This document shows, piece by piece, positions 1-9,200 of a stretch of DNA of 64,000 nucleotides; position 1 is the first letter of the stretch; each line of letters opens with the position of its first letter. The notes under the pieces are model-generated. The model was not told the origin of the DNA. It did not search any database and saw nothing but the letters and a program-made list of their open reading frames with translations. The DNA comes from Legionella cherrii (GTDB lineage: Bacteria; Pseudomonadota; Gammaproteobacteria; Legionellales; Legionellaceae): NCBI RefSeq assembly GCF_900635815.1, contig NZ_LR134173.1, positions 124,001-188,000 of the forward strand. Direction: 5' to 3'. The position numbers and the translations under genes are program-made.

Positions 1-1818
1 ACTTTTTCTTGTTAAAGGTAAGTTATAAGCAACACTCGATTGAGCGTGATCTAATTGCTCCCACTGTTCAAGAACTAACTTTTTCGTTGATTCATCCTCG
101 ATCAAATCCAGCAAGCCAATGGATAACAAATCTTTTTCATTTCGACCAACTAGTTGACAAAAACGTGGGTTTACATAGAGAAATCGCTTTTTATTACGTA
201 TGTAGACACCAACATGTGCTTGTTCAATAAATGCCAGGAAACGTTTTTCACTTTCTTTAAATCGCTGTTCTGCCTCGGTTGCTTTTTGTTCCGAGTGAAC
301 TCGTGTAAGCGCAGTCTGTAATAGAATCGCTACTGAATCTACAAGGGCAACTTCCTCGGGTAAAAAAATGGTTTCTGATGGAGGGGGAACACAATAATAT
401 ACGTTTATTTTTATTGCAGCCCCGCTATTAAGTCTAAATGCCTTTTCCAATTGATAAGGTAATTTTTCCGCATCAGGATTTGAACTAAACTCACCCCAAC
501 TACTTTCTATTTTTGCAACCATATGTTCAGGGTATTGAAAAGCGGAGGGTAACTCATTAACTGTTTTTGTAAAGAGTTCTTCAATATCTAAACTGCTGAG
601 TGCAATTAAATTTGAAATGTTATAAAGACATTTAAGTTCTTTAATCCGTTCGCCCAAGTTGTAGGTCAATTTTTTTCGCTCGTCTTCAAGCGCTTTACGA
701 AAGGTGATATTTCTTACTATTTGTACCCAAGAATTAGGGAATAAATCAGATTCGATAGGTGACAAGCTGCATTCCACCCATCCCCCTGTTCCAGTCTTAA
801 TTTCGACAATAAATTTATTTCTTGTGATCGGCAGTTGCGAACATACGGCACATTGCTCGATCGCTTCAGACTGATTATGAAACAGGTTATGGGAAGATAG
901 GCCTACTAATTCCTCGGGTTTAATCTGGGTATATTTTCCTGCCTCAGCGTTCGCTTGGCTGATGGTGCCTTCAGCTTGAACAATAAAGGTAGGATCAGGA
1001 ATATTATCGTAAGTTGTTGCAGCACGTGCCAATATATCAAAGGGTCGACGTAAGGTTTGTACCACTAAAGCGATGTAGATAAACCAAAATGAGTATATTT
1101 TCAAAATATGGCCGACTATGTTCTGTATGCCAAATAAATTTTTATAATCTGAAAATGCTAACTCGGAAAGGATCATCGAGATTAAACTGAGGCTCATATA
1201 TAAAAGAAGCTCTTTTGATATCATGGCTTGCTCATACCAAAGTAATATGAGGGTCATAGTCAAAATAAGAATTACCCCCCATTCGCAATAAAGCTTGAAC
1301 CAAGTGACCCCATAATTATCAATATAGGTGGTTGGAAAATGACCTGAAAAAATGGCAGCAAAAATAGCTAAGACTATTAAAAAAAAACTCAAATTAACCA
1401 CCCAAATCTTCATGGAATGCTTAAAAAAATAAATCGCAAAAAGAAAAGATAAAGCCTGAAGAAGACGAGCAGAAACCCAAAGTTGAGTACTTAAATTACC
1501 TCCCCCTTGAGGTAATAAAACCATTCCCTTATACGAGAGAATATGGGCGATATCGAGGAGTGTAACCCAACCTAAAGCAAAAGAAATAAAAACCACAAAC
1601 TGATTTCTGGTGAATTGTGTCGTTGTGGCGGCTACAGTCATTGCAGTTAATCCAATAAACACTGAAATTAACTCAGTCAGAGTGTGAAACACCAGAAAGT
1701 TGGTTTTATACTCGATTAAAATACAGATTAGGGATAAAGCTGTGGGTGGTATCAATACTCTCCACAACGGGGAGTGCACTGGGACATAAGGAGTATAGGC
1801 TTCCCTATCAATACTCAT
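1..1818 (-). CDS. Membrane sensor protein with MASE3-like, PAS, GAF and PAS domains (5' part only)
   Basis: The frame is open on the minus strand from an ATG at 1818 to the window edge, giving at least 606 residues, so the C-terminus is missing. It begins MSIDREAYTPYVPV. Residues of about 20-265 form a string of hydrophobic helices that resemble a MASE3-type membrane sensor. A PAS-like segment follows (about 268-390, from 'YDNIPDPTFIVQ'), then a GAF-like segment (about 400-525) and a second PAS segment (from about 540, 'FLAFIEQAHVGVYI'). Proteins of this layout usually end in a histidine kinase or a GGDEF/EAL output, so a signalling role at the inner membrane is inferred. The output domain cannot be seen. 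Codons checked across much of the stretch show no stop. Confidence 0.8.
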   Translation of the reverse strand, partial: MSIDREAYTPYVPVHSPLWRVLIPPTALSLICILIEYKTNFLVFHTLTELISVFIGLTAMTVAATTTQFTRNQFVVFISFALGWVTLLDIAHILSYKGMVLLPQGGGNLSTQLWVSARLLQALSFLFAIYFFKHSMKIWVVNLSFFLIVLAIFAAIFSGHFPTTYIDNYGVTWFKLYCEWGVILILTMTLILLWYEQAMISKELLLYMSLSLISMILSELAFSDYKNLFGIQNIVGHILKIYSFWFIYIALVVQTLRRPFDILARAATTYDNIPDPTFIVQAEGTISQANAEAGKYTQIKPEELVGLSSHNLFHNQSEAIEQCAVCSQLPITRNKFIVEIKTGTGGWVECSLSPIESDLFPNSWVQIVRNITFRKALEDERKKLTYNLGERIKELKCLYNISNLIALSSLDIEELFTKTVNELPSAFQYPEHMVAKIESSWGEFSSNPDAEKLPYQLEKAFRLNSGAAIKINVYYCVPPPSETIFLPEEVALVDSVAILLQTALTRVHSEQKATEAEQRFKESEKRFLAFIEQAHVGVYIRNKKRFLYVNPRFCQLVGRNEKDLLSIGLLDLIEDESTKKLVLEQWEQLDHAQSSVAYNLPLTRKS

Positions 1819-2060
1819 AAATGTTCTCCCGATGATATTCTTTGTTCATCCGTATGCATCCCGTAAATGGAGTTGACTCATATTTTGCTTTTCTAAGTAT
1901 AGTTGAATTCAACGTTTAGGTCTGATTTTAATGGAGTAGTTGCATAATTAACGGCATATCTTTGATTCACTCAAATACTCACAAAAGACTCAGCTCATAT
2001 TTCCTTAATTATTTATTGTTAAAATTGGTTTATTTTTAGTTAATAGTAATGAGGTTTTTC

Positions 2061-2654
2061 ATGCAAAAAAAATACGAATCCACGACAATGGGAGCAACCA
2101 AAAAGGAGAAAAAAACTGTTTCCTGGAATGACAATAAGACAGAAGGAAAAATAGATGAGGAACATCTTCAGATTGGGGAAGCAGCGTCTCCAACCAAACA
2201 AATATTAGAAGACCATATTAAAGAATTACAACAAACTGGTTATACAGAACTTGAAGCAACTGCGATAGTAGGAAAAGCGCAAACACCCAGTGGAACAGTG
2301 ATTATAACAGAACCGATATTTTATGATTCTAAAGAAAAAATCGCCGAGCGCAAATTTTTAGCGGCACAAACCAATTCTCATATAGGTAAAGAAGAATCTC
2401 CAGACAGTGAAGTGAATGTGTCTTCTTCGCGAGATAAAGAGCGATGGGTGGAAGCCGTAACTACTCCTAAAGAAAAATCGCCAAGTTCAGGAAGTGAAGC
2501 GCAGGGCGCAAAACTTGCGTTACCTACACAAGAGAATAAGCAAGAAAAAGAGAATGCAGTAAATCCTCATAGCTTTTTCTCTCCAACCACTATTGGAGTA
2601 GGAGTAATTTTAGGCGTCGCTGCAACACTAGGATTCGCTGCATTAAGGAAATAA
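2061..2654 (+). CDS. Hydrophilic tail-anchored protein with an RVxF-like motif, possible effector
   Basis: Unrecognised protein of 197 residues. It is almost wholly polar and probably disordered, rich in Lys, Glu, Ser and Thr. The exception is a C-terminal hydrophobic segment (about the last 20 residues, 'TTIGVGVILGVAATLGFAAL' then RK), which fits a tail anchor. Near the N-terminus 'KKTVSWND' matches the [RK]-x-[VI]-x-[FW] docking motif of eukaryotic protein phosphatase 1 partners. The start at 2061 is preferred over ATG 2049 because GAGG at 2051-2054 lies 6 nt before it. No enzyme domain is visible. Effector status is inference from the eukaryote-like motif, tail anchor and genus. Confidence 0.7.
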   Translation: MQKKYESTTMGATKKEKKTVSWNDNKTEGKIDEEHLQIGEAASPTKQILEDHIKELQQTGYTELEATAIVGKAQTPSGTVIITEPIFYDSKEKIAERKFLAAQTNSHIGKEESPDSEVNVSSSRDKERWVEAVTTPKEKSPSSGSEAQGAKLALPTQENKQEKENAVNPHSFFSPTTIGVGVILGVAATLGFAALRK

Positions 2655-2833
2655 AAAAAGAGTTATAAAATCTCAATTTGAGCCTGGGTGAAAGCAACGC
2701 TGTAGCCCGGGTTTTTGAATAAAATCACACGAATACCCTAAGCTCCCTGAACTGCACCCAAGACTACAGAACGCCTAACTGTCAGTGGTTAAAATAACCA
2801 TTTTTTAAATCCGTTTCAAAATCAGCAGGCCAA

Positions 2834-3022
2834 TTACTTCAGTATAGACCATATTGTTTTTTTTATGGAATTCTTTTCAATCGTTATCCACACTTGCGTA
2901 CTGACTATTTGGTTGGGATCATAACTTGAACCGTTCTTTATTGTTATGTTGAATTCATGAGTAGAAAATCCATTCCTAAATAAAATGTTTTGAATATCTT
3001 CTTTAATTACATCCCTCTCCAT
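2834..3022 (-). CDS. Small hypothetical protein
   Basis: An ATG-started frame of 62 residues (MERDVIKEDIQNILFRNGF...) with balanced composition, alternating polar and hydrophobic segments and no signal peptide. An AAGGA sits about 15 nt upstream of the start, which is long for a ribosome site. It stands alone between two other genes. No family is recognised. It is kept because no better frame covers the interval and its composition looks protein-like. Confidence 0.45.
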   Translation of the reverse strand: MERDVIKEDIQNILFRNGFSTHEFNITIKNGSSYDPNQIVSTQVWITIEKNSIKKTIWSILK

Positions 3023-3086
3023 TATGCATTGTTTATTCCTTAAACGGGTACTTGAGATAATTATAGTATCGGTATGCTATTTCTCT

Positions 3087-3554
3087 TTAAATTTCAGTGA
3101 TCCAAAATTTTTGTGATGAATTGATATTTTTAGGTACAGGCGCTACGACTATGGTTTGAACCAGGGGTGGATTAAATAGCCCGTCAGCAGTTGCCCATTG
3201 ATAAGTGATTTCAAATTTCCAAGAATTTTTACCTTGCGCCATTTTTTTAATCTTATAGGAAGTAATCCATGGGCTAGAAACTCCGGAAACCCAATAAGGC
3301 CATTGATCTTTAAATTTCTTTTTTAATTGATCCGAAAATAACATGTATTGGACGGCGCCGTTACGTTGTTTATTTGCTTTTGCAAATAAGTTCGCTACTC
3401 CATCCAGCTTCTGAGGTGCCAGTGCTTTCTCCAACATGGAGATTCGCGCTGTATCTGAATCAGATGGTGACACATTTTCAGTCATACTCTGTGCGCTAAC
3501 GGAAAATAAAATCATCAACCCGCTGAGCATGAAATTCATTTTTGTAATGTTCAT
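3087..3554 (-). CDS. Secreted or periplasmic hypothetical protein
   Basis: 155 residues. The N-terminus is a typical Sec signal peptide: a Lys at residue 5, a hydrophobic core 'FMLSGLMILFSVS' and a likely cleavage after AQS near residue 23. The mature part has a helical segment (about 38-75) followed by a mainly beta segment with several Trp residues ('WPYWVSG', 'SPWITSY', 'SWKFEITYQW'). This resembles small periplasmic or outer-membrane-associated domains, but no family is recognised. AAAGAGA lies about 5 nt before the ATG. The neighbours are not obviously related. Confidence 0.7.
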   Translation of the reverse strand: MNITKMNFMLSGLMILFSVSAQSMTENVSPSDSDTARISMLEKALAPQKLDGVANLFAKANKQRNGAVQYMLFSDQLKKKFKDQWPYWVSGVSSPWITSYKIKKMAQGKNSWKFEITYQWATADGLFNPPLVQTIVVAPVPKNINSSQKFWITEI

Positions 3555-3681
3555 AAAGTTCTCTTTATGAAGGGTGGCTTTAATCTATTTTATAGGCCAA
3601 TTTATACCTCATGTCACTAGGGTTAACTTCCAATTCAACTGTCTTGGCTAACATGCCATGATTTTAAAACAACCAACCTAG

Positions 3682-4563
3682 CTACAGCTTATTGTAGTTG
3701 GACGAGTATTTTTTAAAGAGCCCAATTAAATGTTTTGCTGATGGCCCCATTTCTTGGGGTTGGTGGTGCACTAAATAAACTGGATAGGTTCTGATGTTAT
3801 TTTCCTCCATAACCAGAGGGAGGATCGGTAAATTCCTCTCTTCAACCATTTGCTGTGGGAGCCAGGCAAAACCTATTCCATGCGCCACACATTGAACTTT
3901 CATTTCCAAGGTACTTACCTTCCAATGAAATTCAGAACCTAACCAACCTTCATTTCGTTTATTATTGGCTCCAGAATCCTGAGCGATGAGATAACGTTCC
4001 TCATAGAGATCTTCGAGAGTAACCTGTTTTTGATGCAAGGGGCTGTCTTTGTGAGCGTATGGACGAAAATGCACGTCCATTAATTTATTCCCTGTATAAC
4101 CTTCTGGAATTTTTGAAATAATAGCAAGCTCTACATCCCCCTGAACTAATTGATCACTAGGACCTGATAATAAACCTTGATGGATAATAAGCTTAGTCAA
4201 TTGGTTTTCCTGAGCGAATTGGTGCAGTACGGCCATTAATACAGATGCTGGGAAAATCTCATCAATGGCGAGGCGTAATGATTTTTCATGGGTTGATTTT
4301 AAATTAAGCGCCGCAAGTTCAACATTTTTTGCCGCCCGGGTAATTTGTCGCGATAACTTGAGAATTTCCACTCCTTGTTCAGTCAACACAGCCCTACGTC
4401 CTTCAAGCTGCATTAATTGCAACCCTAACATGTCCTGAAGTTTTGCAATGGTATAGCTGATATTGGATTGGCTTTTATGCAATTTTATTGCTGCTTTAGC
4501 AAAGCTGCCCTCGTCGATCACGGTTTGTAATACCCGCCATTGTTCCAAAGTGACCTTAGTCAT
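3682..4563 (-). CDS. LysR-family transcriptional regulator
   Basis: 293 residues, the usual LysR length. Residues 1-65 form the winged helix-turn-helix (VTLEQWRVLQTVIDEGSFAKAA, then SQSNISYTIAKLQ and the wing ending 'GRRAVLTEQG'). A linker helix follows, and then the periplasmic-binding-like effector domain (about 93-290). It is divergent from the SnoaL-like gene at 4675. The 111-bp gap holds a perfect palindrome with the LysR-type ATC-N9-GAT pattern, so this protein probably regulates that gene and itself. The inducer is unknown. Confidence 0.93.
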   Translation of the reverse strand: MTKVTLEQWRVLQTVIDEGSFAKAAIKLHKSQSNISYTIAKLQDMLGLQLMQLEGRRAVLTEQGVEILKLSRQITRAAKNVELAALNLKSTHEKSLRLAIDEIFPASVLMAVLHQFAQENQLTKLIIHQGLLSGPSDQLVQGDVELAIISKIPEGYTGNKLMDVHFRPYAHKDSPLHQKQVTLEDLYEERYLIAQDSGANNKRNEGWLGSEFHWKVSTLEMKVQCVAHGIGFAWLPQQMVEERNLPILPLVMEENNIRTYPVYLVHHQPQEMGPSAKHLIGLFKKYSSNYNKL

Positions 4564-4580
4564 TATTCACCACTCCAATC

Positions 4581-4597
4581 TATCTAAAAATTAGATA
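4581..4597. promoter_or_regulatory. Probable LysR operator (ATC-N9-GAT palindrome)
   Basis: TATCTAA, three A, TTAGATA: a perfect 7-bp inverted repeat between the divergent LysR gene and the SnoaL-like gene. It contains ATC-N9-GAT (4582-4596), a classic LysR-type recognition pattern of T-N11-A form. A further TTAGAT occurs at 4654-4659, next to the ribosome site of the rightward gene, and could be a second half-site. Confidence 0.55.
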
Positions 4598-4674
4598 TAT
4601 TTGACCAAAATTATGCGCTTTTTTAATTTAAATAGCTATTTATAATCAATTTGTTAGATTAAAAAGGAGCAATA

Positions 4675-5121
4675 ATGAAAAAAATACTGTTGTCATTAAT
4701 AACTGGCGGTTTATTGATTCACTCAATTTCTGGAGTCGCAGGATCTCTTCAGGAGACGAATAAACACATAGTAAGCCAATTTTATCAAAAAGCATTGAAT
4801 GAAAAAGACTTTGATGCGGCACAAAATTACTTAGGCGCATGGTATATTCAACATAATCCTATGGCTCAAGATGGGATAGAAGGCTTAAAAAATTACATTA
4901 ATTACCTCAAAAATACGTACCCTCAATCACACAGTGAGATCAAACGTATTCTTGCCGATGGAGATTATGTGATTGTCCATGTTCATTCTGTTCTAGAGCC
5001 GGGGACTAAAGGACGAGCTATAGTGGATATTTTTCGTCTGGAAAACAATAAAATTTATGAGCATTGGGATGTCATTCAACCCATACCGGCTGAGTCAGCA
5101 AATAGTAATGGGATGTTTTAG
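4675..5121 (+). CDS. Exported SnoaL/NTF2-like protein
   Basis: 148 residues with an N-terminal signal peptide (MKKILLSLITGGLLIHSISGVAG). The rest matches the SnoaL-like branch of the NTF2 fold: a helical start 'VSQFYQKALNEKDFDAAQNYL', then 'YIQHNPMAQDGIEGLKNYI' and a C-terminal 'EHWDVIQPIP' strand. Members bind or transform small molecules, and the substrate here is unknown. AGGAG at 4665-4669 gives a good ribosome site. It is divergent from the LysR gene and is the likely target of that regulator. Confidence 0.85.
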   Translation: MKKILLSLITGGLLIHSISGVAGSLQETNKHIVSQFYQKALNEKDFDAAQNYLGAWYIQHNPMAQDGIEGLKNYINYLKNTYPQSHSEIKRILADGDYVIVHVHSVLEPGTKGRAIVDIFRLENNKIYEHWDVIQPIPAESANSNGMF

Positions 5122-5129
5122 GAATCACT

Positions 5130-5170
5130 ACCCGCCCTATGGGCACCTTCTCCCCTTAGGGGAGAAGGGA
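5130..5170 (+). repeat. Partial copy of the dispersed palindromic element (right half)
   Basis: It contains CCTTCTCCCC (5146-5155), a 3-nt loop and GGGGAGAAGG (5159-5168), a perfect 10-bp hairpin preceded by CCGCCCTATGGGCAC. The same string of blocks occurs at 16326-16364, 20123-20160 (other strand) and 24730-24757. It sits just behind the SnoaL-like gene and might also work as a terminator hairpin, though no T-tract follows. Confidence 0.7.
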
Positions 5171-5270
5171 TTCAATAAGTTCCCCTCTACCGCTGGAGAA
5201 AATAATATAATTTGACCGCTTACAAAATCATTATGTACACTTAATAGTGTAAACTTGTGGATTTCCCATT

Positions 5271-6089
5271 ATGTCAAAACCATTCATTTCTCAAATAAAT
5301 CCACCTACCTCATTTGTTGAACCAGCATTTTGGTTTATCTTTCATGGTGAAAATATTCTTTTACAAAACCATACCATTCCTCAATTTTTTGGGATCAATA
5401 CACTCAATCTCTCTGTTGATCGCCAAATTTATTTAGGGACATATGGGAATACACCGTGTTTTGCAGTGCAGATTAGTAAACAACCACAAGCATTACCCGA
5501 ATACATGGCTTTTCAGCACATTCGCCAAGCTCATGAACTTATAGGCGATGAGGATTTGTTTTTACTTGTTTCCAAAGCGAAGCAACTATTGTACTGGGAC
5601 AGCAGCACTCAATTTTGTGGCTATTGTGGCCATAAAACCCAGTACAGTAATAAAGAACGTGCTAAAGTATGTTCCAACTGTAACTCATTAATTTTTCCGC
5701 AAATTGCCCCGGTTATGTTGGTACTCATCTGGCGAGATAATGAAATCTTACTAGCGCGTTCTCCTCATTTTCTACCTGGGATTTACAGTCTCTTGGCGGG
5801 TTTTGTGGAGCCAGGAGAAATGCTTGAACAAACGGTTGTACGTGAAGTAAAAGAAGAAGTAGGCTTAACAATAAAAAATTTGCATTATTTTTCCTCTCAA
5901 CCCTGGCCATTTCAAAGTAATTTAATGTTAGGATTTATTGCTGAATATGAAAGCGGTGCGATTCAAATCGATGCAACCGAGATCGAAGACGCCCAATGGT
6001 TCTCAATAAAAAAACTACCCCAATTACCCAAACCCATTAGCCTTTCACGCCAAATGATTGATAAATATTTGGCCATGCGCTCTAAATAA
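5271..6089 (+). CDS. nudC: NAD+/NADH pyrophosphatase NudC
   Basis: 272 residues, close to the usual NudC length. A zinc ribbon (FCGYCG ... VCSNC, about residues 116-137) precedes a complete Nudix box GFVEPGEMLEQTVVREVKEE followed by VGL (about 181-203). It is followed by the family signature SQPWPFQSNLM. It hydrolyses NAD(H) to NMN(H) and AMP, and homologues also remove NAD caps from RNA. Just upstream, at 5236-5251, is a 6-bp inverted repeat (TACACT/AGTGTA) of unknown meaning. It is a single gene with no obvious operon partner. Confidence 0.95.
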   Translation: MSKPFISQINPPTSFVEPAFWFIFHGENILLQNHTIPQFFGINTLNLSVDRQIYLGTYGNTPCFAVQISKQPQALPEYMAFQHIRQAHELIGDEDLFLLVSKAKQLLYWDSSTQFCGYCGHKTQYSNKERAKVCSNCNSLIFPQIAPVMLVLIWRDNEILLARSPHFLPGIYSLLAGFVEPGEMLEQTVVREVKEEVGLTIKNLHYFSSQPWPFQSNLMLGFIAEYESGAIQIDATEIEDAQWFSIKKLPQLPKPISLSRQMIDKYLAMRSK

Positions 6090-6170
6090 ATAATAAATAT
6101 ACATGCCCTAAGCTTGCACAAATCATTTCTACCCACTTCAAAAAATGAATACAAAATCATCAAAAAGGTA

Positions 6171-6176
6171 TATAAT
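6171..6176 (+). promoter_or_regulatory. Possible -10 box for the large effector-like gene
   Basis: A perfect TATAAT lies 44 nt before the start codon at 6220. The -35 region 17 nt upstream (AATACA) matches the consensus poorly, so this may need an activator. The ribosome site for the gene is AGGA at about 6210. Confidence 0.4.
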
Positions 6177-6219
6177 TACACGCTTTATCAATTAAAAAAA
6201 CTAATGCATCAGGAATTAA

Positions 6220-9200
6220 ATGAAGTCACAAAATGAAATTCTAGATAATTTAGGCTTACTCTACGAGAAAAATCAATTACCTACCATTGAATCTTCCGTT
6301 GAACCGAATGGTGGGGTTTTGAATCTTGATAAAGCGCTAGCTGATAATCCAGAATGCTGGGATACCATCACGACAGGTTCCGTTCAACTCGAAAAAAAAG
6401 CCATCATTATCAAATGCAATTTAAATGAATCGTCACCACATCTTTATCTAAAACAACGAATTATAAAAAAATTAATTGATGATAATTTTTCCATATACGT
6501 TCCTACTCGGGAAGGTTTAAAAAAAATAGACGATGAGGAGCAAGTTGATCAAATCCATAAACAATATTATGAACTGGATCCAAGTCAAGAAACTGCTCAG
6601 TTAAAAAAATTAAATCTCATTCGCGATCGTGTTGATTTTTTAGATGTATCTGGATTTAATGATCTTTGTACCAAAATTTTAAACTCTCCAGATGCATTTT
6701 TTCATTTTATCAATTTCTTAATCATCGACTTGGTTCCCCTATACAAAGAACTGTATTATTCTGAAAGGTACGATAGAGGTTTGCTCAGCGTCATCGAATG
6801 GTCTTTTGACTCTCCTCTTAATCTGGAAAAAGATTGGCTTAAAAAATATTGCAATTTAAACAAAGAAATTTCAGATAACCGCACCCAAATACCATTTCCG
6901 CCATTTCTGCAATCATTAATAGATGAAAAGAATTTTAATGATCCTGGCATTCTTCTTCTTCCCTATTTGGAGCAAAATTATCCAGACTTACTCAAAAAAC
7001 CAACTCATCTTACTTTGACCAACAGCAAGCTCTCTTTATTTTCTTTTCTCAATCAAAGAAAAAGCCTTTTTTCACTGGTCTTGGATAATTGTGAGTTTGA
7101 GGGAGAGTACCATGAGGAAGAACCAGTTAATGAACCCCTTTTGACTACCGCATTAAGGTTTTTTCAAGCAGAAGAAATAGGGTTTTCTTCAGAACAATTC
7201 TCAACCTTTCTGAATAACTCACCGAATTTGACCTCTCTTTACCTCAATAGCGGAACCATTAAAAATTCCAAGCCACAAAAATTTCAATTGAAAAAGATGG
7301 CAAATTTAAAAACCATTTCATTTTCAAATTTGCAAACCTCGTTAGCTCAAATAGGAGAGTTAATCAATGCGACACCTAATTTAACTGAACTCTCTCTAAG
7401 GAATCTTTTTGTCACTGTTTCGGATGGTTCACTAAAAATTAAGGCGCCACTTCCCCACTTAAAAGTACTGACTATCAGCTCCAGTCTCATTTTTGAAGAC
7501 ATCTACACACTCGTTAATTCTGCCCCCAATCTCGAATCATTAAATATTTCCTGGTTCGACTGGACAGAATTCGAAGAATCTCTAATCCAATTAGATAATC
7601 CGCTCAAAGCCCTAAAAAAAGTGACTCTCTATCAAGGGTATATGTCCTCAGGGCAACTCCATAGCCTCCTGATAGGAGCCCCCAATTTAACTCATCTTAA
7701 TCTTGGTTGTCGCTTTATTGGTTCTGACTTCATTAATTTTGCACCCAATTCACTGCCCAATTTAAAAGAATTCATTGTTCCAAGAAATAAGCTACTCCCC
7801 GAACAATTACTGAACCTTTTAGCCGCTGCACCGAATTTAAATGAGATTAAAATTAATAATCCCAACAATCTTCTTGATCTGCTGAATCGTTTGGCACCTG
7901 GTGCACTTCCTTTATTAACTCACGTTACTTTTACTTCAGATGCCTTGTCCTTCGCAGAATTAAATCAATTAATTAAAATAGCACCTAATTTAAAATCAAT
8001 ATCCTATCCTAATCCCCAAAATAGTGTGGATGTACTTGGATCACAATGGCTTCAATACAGTTATCCGCACATTGAAATCACGTTTTTGGGAGGCAGCTCA
8101 GAGAGTACTCAAAAATTCGTTGCACCAAATGATGGTTCTCTGTCGCTTGATGGAAATATAGGCAAACCCGAGCACATACCTACTTTACCTGCACGAACAA
8201 TTTTCAAAGCAAAAGAAGGCCCAAATCCTCCTGTTTCCAGTTACCATCTTGACACATTTTTTTGGTCTCCCCTCAATAAATGCTTTAAACCCTACATCCC
8301 TGGAGAAGAAAATTTAGAGCCTGTTTCTGAATCTTTAAAATGTTCTATACAACAATTAGAGGAACAATTTGACCATCCACATACATCCCCAAAATCGGTG
8401 TATGGTCAATTTATTTTTGAGGATCCCCAAGTCGGTAAATGGCTTCAATTACCCGCTTTAAGTACCAACGATAAACTCATTAATTATGCTGTAGAACAGC
8501 CGGATTTTGAAATAAAAAGGTGTCCCGCTTCTGGTTATTACTTCATCAAGTTTAAGACAAAAGTAGAGTCTTGCCTTGTGAATTATATCCTTGACCCAGG
8601 GAATAATGTTGATTTCACCCTTGATCAAAATGCCCCCAAAGAACATCTCGAATGGATATCCAAATTATCCTTTGACGCAAAAGGAAAATTAGTTAACTGC
8701 GAAGAATATCAAAGGTTGTTAAAACTCGATGCCATACAACGCATTCAAGCGTTAGCCGAATATTGTCGTTTTGAAAACGAATCAGCGGAATCTGATATCC
8801 ATGGTAATGTCATTGACGTTTTGAATGCCTTAATCCAACAACGAGCGGGGGTTTGCAGGCATAGAGCGCAACTCTTTTCAGCTCTGGCGGATGCGTTGAA
8901 CATCGATGCCAGCCTGGTTAGTAACGACACTCATCAATTCGCACTTGTAAAAGACAACAACAAACCTTTTACTCTGAATTTAGGTGGAGGGGCTGCGAAT
9001 ATTATTGATCTTCCAATGCCTCCCCTGATAAAAAAACACGATGCCAAGGCCAAAGAATCAGTAGAGGAAACAAAAAACACCGTTCCCCCCTTAAAAGCAA
9101 ATAATCGATTTCAAACCTGGAATAGCTTCCCTATTCAAGCCCAAAATGCGGATGAGCTGGCACAGATACTTACTTCTAAAGATTCGCCCTCAAGGCAATG

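Noticed and set aside
9..230. Plus-strand open frame of 73 codons
   Set aside because: It lies antisense to the continuous minus-strand sensor gene that spans 1-1818 and has no family features.
2000..2048. PmrA-type TTAA tandem upstream of the tail-anchored protein gene
   Set aside because: TTAA occurs twice but with 10 nt between, not the 7 nt expected for the regulator, and the region is simply AT-rich.
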